A DNA stretch of 64,000 nt from G963665925 sp963676345 (GTDB taxonomy: Bacteria; Bacillota; Clostridia; Peptostreptococcales; Acidaminobacteraceae): the NCBI GenBank assembly GCA_963676345.2, contig CAXXTS010000005.1, positions 310,001 to 374,000 on the forward strand, written 5' to 3'. The position numbers were made by a program, and so were the translations under genes. Positions within the stretch are counted from its first letter, which is position 1. Each line of letters opens with the position of its first letter. A model generated the notes under the pieces. The model saw only the letters and a list, made by a program, of their open reading frames with translations, searched no databases and was not told the DNA's origin. Shown here piece by piece: positions 58,995 through 64,000 of this stretch.

Positions 58995-60446
58995 ATGGAA
59001 TCGTCAAGAAAGAGTTTGGAAAAAGTTTATTCTAAAGGCGACGTATTGTCACTTGCCTTTGGAGCAATGATTGGCTGGGGCTGGGTAATGCTGGCTGGAT
59101 ACTGGGTTACAGAAGCGGGTTGGCTCGGTGCAATTGCAGCCTTTGTCATTGGTGCAATTATGTGTGTATTTGTTGGTATGTGTTATGCAGAATTGACACC
59201 TGCACTACCCTGTGCAGGCGGCGGTATGGTCTTTGCCTATCGCGGCATGGGCTATCTTGCTTCATGGATCACAATTTGGGCAACTTGTTTTGCCTATATA
59301 GGCGTGGCTGCGTGGGAAGGTATAGCCATCTCTACAGCGATTGATTATGTTATTCCAATTCCAAAACTGGGATACTTATGGACCATTGCGGGATACGATG
59401 TTTATTTTTCATGGTGTGCCGTAGGCATGGTAATCGGACTTATCTTAATTGGTGTTAATTACATGGGCGGGAAAAGTGCTGCACTCTTCCAGACGATCGC
59501 TACTCTTGGTTTAACAGGTGTAGGTGTTGTGTTCATGGTTGGCGGTACTACAATGGGTAATACAGAGTTTATGGGTGAAGTATTTACAAATGGAAAAGGA
59601 TTGATAGCAGTACTCCTAATGGCACCCGCCATGTACGTAGGCTTTGATGTAATTCCTCAATCTGCTGAAGAAATGAGCATTCCAATGAAGCAGGTAGCTA
59701 AAATCCTGATTATGTCCATATTCATGGCTGCAGGCTGGTATATTCTTATGTGTCTTGGTATTGCAAGAGCATGTCCGCCAGAAGTTAGAATTAATGGCGC
59801 GGTTCCTGTTGCAGATGCTGCTGCTTATCTATTTGGATCAGCAATGTGGGGCAAAGTTTTGATCGTCGGAGCCCTATGTGGTATTTTGACAAGCTGGAAT
59901 GGTTTTATCGTGGGGGGCGCCCGCGTTCTATTTGCAATGGGACGTGCTAAAATGCTGCCACCGATTTTCGGCAAGGTACATCCTAAAACACAGGCACCTT
60001 ATGCAGCAATAACACTTATTGGTGTTATCTGTCTATTGTCTCCGCTGCTTGGTAAAAATGCACTTGTATGGTTTGTAAACGCAAGTTCATTCGGTGTAGT
60101 TGTGACATATCTAATGGTTTGTCTTTCATTCTTAAGACTACGAAAAATCGAGCCAGATCTTGACAGGCCTTTCAAAGTGCCAAATGGTATAGCGGTTGGT
60201 GTAATTTCTGTTGTAATTTCAGTCTTGTTTATTGCACTGTATTTGCCAGGGTCACCAGGGGCACTTGTATGGCCTTATGAGTGGGGCATGATTGCAGGCT
60301 GGCTGGTTCTAGGGGTTATACTGGCATCGATGACAAAAAGAGCATATCCAAATGTTACGCCAAGAGAACGTGAACTCCTGATCTTTGGTGAAGAATATGC
60401 GAGAAAAGAAATTGTTGAAGACATACAAGAAAAGCAAGTTGGCTAG
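58995..60446 (+). CDS. APC-superfamily amino-acid permease (probable GABA or amino-acid transporter)
   Basis: 483 residues and about 12 membrane spans. The family's first-helix substrate site GAMIGWGWVMLAGYWV near 23 and the conserved FGVDVIPQSAEEM-like motif (FDVIPQSAEEMS near 218) mark the APC superfamily. A GGGGG run precedes the ATG at 58995. Expressed from a sigma-54 promoter and followed by GABA transaminase, so 4-aminobutyrate or a precursor amino acid is the likely substrate (inference from context). C-terminal hydrophilic tail is charged. Confidence 0.85.
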   Translation: MESSRKSLEKVYSKGDVLSLAFGAMIGWGWVMLAGYWVTEAGWLGAIAAFVIGAIMCVFVGMCYAELTPALPCAGGGMVFAYRGMGYLASWITIWATCFAYIGVAAWEGIAISTAIDYVIPIPKLGYLWTIAGYDVYFSWCAVGMVIGLILIGVNYMGGKSAALFQTIATLGLTGVGVVFMVGGTTMGNTEFMGEVFTNGKGLIAVLLMAPAMYVGFDVIPQSAEEMSIPMKQVAKILIMSIFMAAGWYILMCLGIARACPPEVRINGAVPVADAAAYLFGSAMWGKVLIVGALCGILTSWNGFIVGGARVLFAMGRAKMLPPIFGKVHPKTQAPYAAITLIGVICLLSPLLGKNALVWFVNASSFGVVVTYLMVCLSFLRLRKIEPDLDRPFKVPNGIAVGVISVVISVLFIALYLPGSPGALVWPYEWGMIAGWLVLGVILASMTKRAYPNVTPRERELLIFGEEYARKEIVEDIQEKQVG

Positions 60447-60506
60447 TTTGATTCAGAATCATAGATTGTATTGAAGGCTATGGCGTTATATACATATTTC
60501 GGGTTC

Positions 60507-60531
60507 GTCGGAACGTGGGGCGCGTTTCGAC
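60507..60531. other. Inverted repeat between permease and gabT
   Basis: GTCGGAACG/CGTTTCGAC can pair (one G-U) around a seven-base loop, upstream of a TATAAT-like element at 60550-60555. Possible operator or weak terminator; no T-run follows. Confidence 0.4.
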
Positions 60532-60590
60532 GCATTTGAAATACCATATAATACTATAAATTACAAATAAAACTAATGGAGGAAACGAAA

Positions 60591-61982
60591 ATGTCAAATT
60601 TAAGAACAAGTCTACCTAAAGTTGTTACGGAGCTACCAGGACCAAATTCAAAGGCGATTTTGGATGTGCGCGAAAAGAATGTGCCAGTTGGTGTATCGTA
60701 TGGTATTCCAACCGTTATAAGTCGTGGTGAAGGCGCAATGTTTGAAGATGTTGACGGTAACGTGCTACTTGATTTTGCTGGTGGTATCGGTGTTATGAAC
60801 ATTGGTTACAGCCACCCTGAAGTGGTTGAGGTTGTTAAAGATCAAGCCGAAAAATTTTTCCATACAAGTATTAATGTTGTTCAATATGAACAATATATAG
60901 AGCTGGCTGAAAAGCTGAACAATATGACACCGGGGAACCACCCTAAGAAGACGATGTTTGTTAACAGTGGTGCTGAATCTGTTGAGAACGCAGTTAAAAT
61001 TGCACGTAAATATACAAAACGAAGCGAGCTGGTAACGTTTACGGGTGCATTCCATGGCAGAACTTCATTGACAATGGCACTTACAAGTAAGGTTAAACCG
61101 TATAAACACGGCTTTGGACCATTCCCAACAGGCATTCACCGTGCTGAGTTCCCTTATATTTACAGACGTCCTGAAGGGGTTACAGAAGAAAAGGCAGTAG
61201 ACTACTTCATTGAGAAGTTGCATAATTTCTTTATGGAAGAAGTTAGCCCTGATGAAGTTGCAGCAATTATTATTGAACCTGTACAGGGCGAAGGCGGATT
61301 CATTCCAGTTCCTATTGAATACGTAAAAGAGCTCAGACGCCTTTGTGACGAACATGGTATGCTGCTTATTTGTGATGAAGTTCAGTCAGGTTACTGCAGA
61401 ACAGGTAAAATGTTTGCTTGTGAATACTGGGCAGAACACGGGGTATATGCAGACATTATGACAAGTGCCAAGTCTATTGCCGGTGGCCTGCCACTGAGTG
61501 CAGTTACTGCACGTGCTGAAATCATAGATGCTGCTCAAGCGGGTGGTATTGGGGGGACATACTGTGGTAATCCTCTTGCGACATCTGCTGCACTAAAGGT
61601 CATTGAAATTATGGAGCGCGATGACTATGCTGCTAAAGCAAGCAAGGTGTCAGATATTGTCATGTCACGCATGCATGCAATGAAAAAAGAATATGATATC
61701 ATTGGTGATGTACGTGGTCTGGGTGCGATGATGGCAATGGAGCTTGTCAAATGCAGAAATACTAAAGAGGCGGATAAGGAAGCGACTAAAGCCATTATTG
61801 GTGAATGTAACAAAAATGGCCTGGTAGTTCTTGATGCAGGTATTAGAGGTAATAACCTTCGATTCCTTATGCCACTTGGCATTACTGAAGAACAACTGGC
61901 TGCTGGACTTGATATCATTGAAAATGCAGTTGCTAAGGTATCTGGTGTTCAATCGAAAAAGGCTGCATCGACAACAGCCTAA
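60591..61982 (+). CDS. gabT: 4-aminobutyrate aminotransferase
   Basis: 463 residues, class-III PLP-dependent aminotransferase. Seen: N-terminal VDGNVLLDFAGGIGVMNIGYSHP, SGAESVENAVKIAR near 120, AFHGRTSLTMALT near 150, DEVQSGYCRTGKMFA near 262 and the PLP-lysine region SAKSIAGGLPLSA near 295. It transfers the amino group of GABA to 2-oxoglutarate, giving succinate semialdehyde and glutamate. ATG 60591 is chosen because GGAGG lies eight bases upstream; an ATG at 60576 is inside that site. Context (abfD, 4-hydroxybutyrate dehydrogenase) fixes the GABA pathway assignment. Confidence 0.92.
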   Translation: MSNLRTSLPKVVTELPGPNSKAILDVREKNVPVGVSYGIPTVISRGEGAMFEDVDGNVLLDFAGGIGVMNIGYSHPEVVEVVKDQAEKFFHTSINVVQYEQYIELAEKLNNMTPGNHPKKTMFVNSGAESVENAVKIARKYTKRSELVTFTGAFHGRTSLTMALTSKVKPYKHGFGPFPTGIHRAEFPYIYRRPEGVTEEKAVDYFIEKLHNFFMEEVSPDEVAAIIIEPVQGEGGFIPVPIEYVKELRRLCDEHGMLLICDEVQSGYCRTGKMFACEYWAEHGVYADIMTSAKSIAGGLPLSAVTARAEIIDAAQAGGIGGTYCGNPLATSAALKVIEIMERDDYAAKASKVSDIVMSRMHAMKKEYDIIGDVRGLGAMMAMELVKCRNTKEADKEATKAIIGECNKNGLVVLDAGIRGNNLRFLMPLGITEEQLAAGLDIIENAVAKVSGVQSKKAASTTA

Positions 61983-62029
61983 TGCATGTCACGGTAGAAA
62001 TTAACTATAATCAATCAGAAAAAAATATT

Positions 62030-62057
62030 GAAGAATCGGCTGAAATGCCGATTCTTC
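62030..62057 (+). other. Hairpin between gabT and the glutamate dehydrogenase gene
   Basis: An 11-bp stem GAAGAATCGGC/GCCGATTCTTC with loop TGAAAT. No T-run follows on the plus strand, so it may be a processing or stability element. Confidence 0.5.
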
Positions 62058-62088
62058 ATACGCTTAATAGAGATAGGAGCTGTGTTAG

Positions 62089-63440
62089 ATGTTAGAATAT
62101 ATTCAAGACGTATTTAATAGAGTGAAGTCGAGAAATGAAAGTGAACCGGAGTTTCTACAAGCAGTTGAGGAAGTATTCCATTCGCTGGCGCCAGTTCTGG
62201 AAAAGAACCCTCAGTGGGTAGAGTCAAACCTTCTTGAAAGAATGGCAGAGCCAGAAAGACAAATTGCATTTCGTGTTCCTTGGGTGGACGATGCAGGCAA
62301 GCTTCAAGTAAATAGAGGGTTCAGAGTTCAGTTTAACGGTGCCATTGGTCCCTATAAAGGCGGACTGCGCTTTCATAAATCAGTTTATATTGGGATCATT
62401 AAGTTCCTGGGGTTTGAACAAATTTTCAAGAATTCACTGACAGGTCTTCCAATCGGTGGTGGTAAAGGGGGCTCTGACTTTGATCCTAATGGTAAATCAG
62501 ACGCTGAAGTGATGCGTTTCTGCCAGTCTTTTATGACCGAACTATACAGACATATTGGTCCTGATGTGGACGTTCCTGCTGGCGACATTGGTGTTGGCGG
62601 TCGTGAAATCGGCTACCTGTATGGCCAATATAGAAGAATCCGTGGTGCATTTGAAAATGGCGTTCTAACAGGTAAAGGTCGCCCATACGGCGGGTCTCTA
62701 ATTCGTCCAGAAGCGACTGGATTTGGTATTACATACTTCTGCCAGGAAATGCTCAAACATGAAGGCACTTCTTTCCAAGGCAAAACAGTTGCCTTATCAG
62801 GCTTTGGCAACGTAACATGGGGTGCTTGCATCAAGATTCGTGACCTAGGCGGTAAAGTTGTAACCCTATCTGGTCCGGATGGTTACATATACGATGCTGA
62901 GGGCGTTAACACAGATGAAAATCAATATCTATTATCTTTCTTGAAATGCGTGCATCTGGTAATGACCGTGTTAAGGATTATGCAGACAAATTTGGGGCTG
63001 AGTTCTTTGAAGGTCAAAGACCGTGGGGCGTTAAGGTTGACGTTGTCATTCCATGTGCGACTCAAAATGAAATTCATCTGGAGCATGCTGAGCAAATTGT
63101 TGCAAATGGGATCAAGTTCGTATGTGAAGGGTCAAATATGCCAACCACAAATGAAGCACTTGTATACCTTCAGGAACGAGGGGTTCTTGTTGGTCCTGCC
63201 AAGGCGGCAAATGCGGGCGGTGTTGCAACTTCAGCACTAGAAATGTCTCAGAACTCTATGAGAATGTCATGGACAGAAGAAGAAGTTGATGCTAAGCTTC
63301 ATGATATTATGGTGAATATCCATGACAATTCTATGAAGGCTGCTCAGGAGTATGGTTTTGGATACAATCTAGTTGCTGGTGCAAACATTGCTGGTTTCCT
63401 AAAAGTTGCAGAGGCAATGCATGCTCAAGGGGACTACTAA
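62089..63440 (+). pseudogene. gdhA: Glutamate dehydrogenase, frameshifted
   Basis: Hexameric NAD(P)-dependent glutamate dehydrogenase. The first frame (62089 to ~62940) contains the catalytic region GPYKGGLRFH and the catalytic lysine segment GGGKGGSDFDPNGKSD near 122-137, then the Rossmann region VALSGFGNVTWGACIK near 235. It then loses homology. The second frame (from ~62940 to 63440) carries the rest: RASGNDRVKDYADKFGAEFFEG, MPTTNEAL and the C-terminus. Joining needs one inserted base near 62930-62940 (total 1352 bases, remainder 2). So either the gene is broken or the assembly lacks a base. Context needs it: it would regenerate 2-oxoglutarate for GABA transaminase. AGGAG precedes the ATG. 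Confidence 0.88.
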
Positions 63441-63491
63441 GCAGATTAAATCGGGTATATATTGTTTCTATTGAGAAAGGAAGTTATTTTT

Positions 63492-64000
63492 ATGAAATAT
63501 TTTAACTTACCAACACAAATAAATAAATATGATGATTTTAAAAGTTTCTCAGAAGGATTTGAAGTTGGTGCTGATGATCTGGTTATAACTCACAAATTTC
63601 TTTATGAGCCCTTTATGAAGGACTTGAATTTAAAAGCAGATTTTATCATGCAAGAGGATTATGGACATGGTGAACCGTCTGATGAAATGATAGACAAAAT
63701 TCTTAAAGACGTCAGTTCAAAACCGTATAAGCGTGTTGTCGCGGTTGGGGGCGGAACAATTATTGATATTGCTAAGCTTTTGATTTTTGAAGATGGCAAC
63801 AATGCCCTTGATATGTTTGAGAAAAAGATTGACTTTAAGAAAAATAAGGAACTTATCATTTTGCCGACAACATGTGGCACTGGAAGTGAAGTTACAAATA
63901 TTTCCATAGCGGAAATCAAAGCAAAGCAAACAAAAATGGGTCTGGCAATTAATGAACTTTATCCAGATCATGCTGTATTGGTGCCAGAACTTATAAAAGG
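63492..64000 (+). CDS. NAD-dependent 4-hydroxybutyrate dehydrogenase (partial, runs off the window)
   Basis: The first ~169 residues of an iron-containing (group III) alcohol dehydrogenase. Nucleotide-binding site AVGGGTIIDIAKLL near 81, PTTCGTGSEVTN near 121. It matches the 4-hydroxybutyrate dehydrogenases of GABA-fermenting clostridia in position and sequence style; it reduces succinate semialdehyde to 4-hydroxybutyrate. It starts 51 bases after the glutamate dehydrogenase gene without a terminator, so gabT-gdh-4hbd is probably one transcript. The C-terminal iron-ligand His residues lie beyond the window. RBS GAAAGGAAG. Confidence 0.82.
   Translation, partial: MKYFNLPTQINKYDDFKSFSEGFEVGADDLVITHKFLYEPFMKDLNLKADFIMQEDYGHGEPSDEMIDKILKDVSSKPYKRVVAVGGGTIIDIAKLLIFEDGNNALDMFEKKIDFKKNKELIILPTTCGTGSEVTNISIAEIKAKQTKMGLAINELYPDHAVLVPELIK

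Noticed and set aside
1..64000. tRNA, rRNA, insertion sequences, prophage
   Set aside because: No cloverleaf with CCA-type end, no rRNA-like tract, no transposase, integrase or phage structural genes recognised.

Overview
The window reads as chromosomal DNA of a strictly anaerobic, amino-acid-fermenting, low-to-middle G+C member of the Clostridia. Evidence: purine-rich ribosome binding sites, a PyrR-type attenuator in front of carAB, four-subunit 2-oxoacid:ferredoxin oxidoreductase, a glycyl radical enzyme with its activase, radical/Fe-S enzymes such as 4-hydroxybutyryl-CoA dehydratase, and many c-di-GMP and sigma-54 signalling genes. I cannot name the species; Fusibacter/Acidaminobacter/Anaerovorax-like organisms would fit (inference). 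There are no rRNA or tRNA genes, insertion sequences, prophage genes or CRISPR arrays that I can see.

Layout. 0.1-3.4 kb: a redox operon (GltD-like flavoprotein fused to an HdrC-like ferredoxin domain, an HdrB-like CCG protein, a TVP38/VTT membrane protein). 3.6-8.6 kb, minus strand: a diguanylate cyclase, then a THI5-like-sensor histidine kinase with a response regulator carrying a DUF2294-like output. 8.8-13.8 kb, minus: purine permease plus three-subunit xanthine dehydrogenase-type hydroxylase, with a terminator in the leader. 14.4-19.1 kb: two diguanylate cyclases, a flavodoxin-like protein and a D,D-carboxypeptidase. 19.1-24.4 kb: a sigma-54 activator divergent from a 2-oxoacid:ferredoxin oxidoreductase operon and an orphan IlvH-like ACT protein. 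24.4-28.2 kb: Xre/cupin regulator, an atypical glycyl radical enzyme (Glu next to the active-site Cys replaced by Val) and a compact activase. 28.5-38.7 kb: signalling and small accessory genes, including a frameshifted response regulator and a chemoreceptor with a C-terminal solute-binding domain. 38.8-45.4 kb: sigma-54 activator, YfcC transporter, secreted cyanophycinase, M20 dipeptidase. 45.5-48.2 kb, minus: HD-GYP protein and 7TM-PAS protein. 48.5-53.3 kb: carAB behind a PyrR attenuator and an array of 58-bp structured tandem repeats. 53.3-64 kb: a 4-aminobutyrate fermentation region (abfD; crt-hbd-thl; amino-acid permease; GABA transaminase; glutamate dehydrogenase, frameshifted; start of 4-hydroxybutyrate dehydrogenase).

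How the genes work together. GABA would be imported, transaminated to succinate semialdehyde with 2-oxoglutarate (regenerated by glutamate dehydrogenase), reduced to 4-hydroxybutyrate, activated to the CoA ester (transferase not in the window), dehydrated by AbfD to crotonyl-CoA, then oxidised by Crt, Hbd and thiolase to acetyl-CoA. The crotonyl-CoA reducing branch (bcd/etf) is not in the window. Cyanophycinase, transporter and dipeptidase look like a scavenging module for cyanophycin or its beta-aspartyl-arginine dipeptides. Five near-identical -24/-12 promoters (por operon, yfcC module, abfD, crt operon, permease) put most of this fermentation under sigma-54, with inverted-repeat activator sites upstream of each or nearby.
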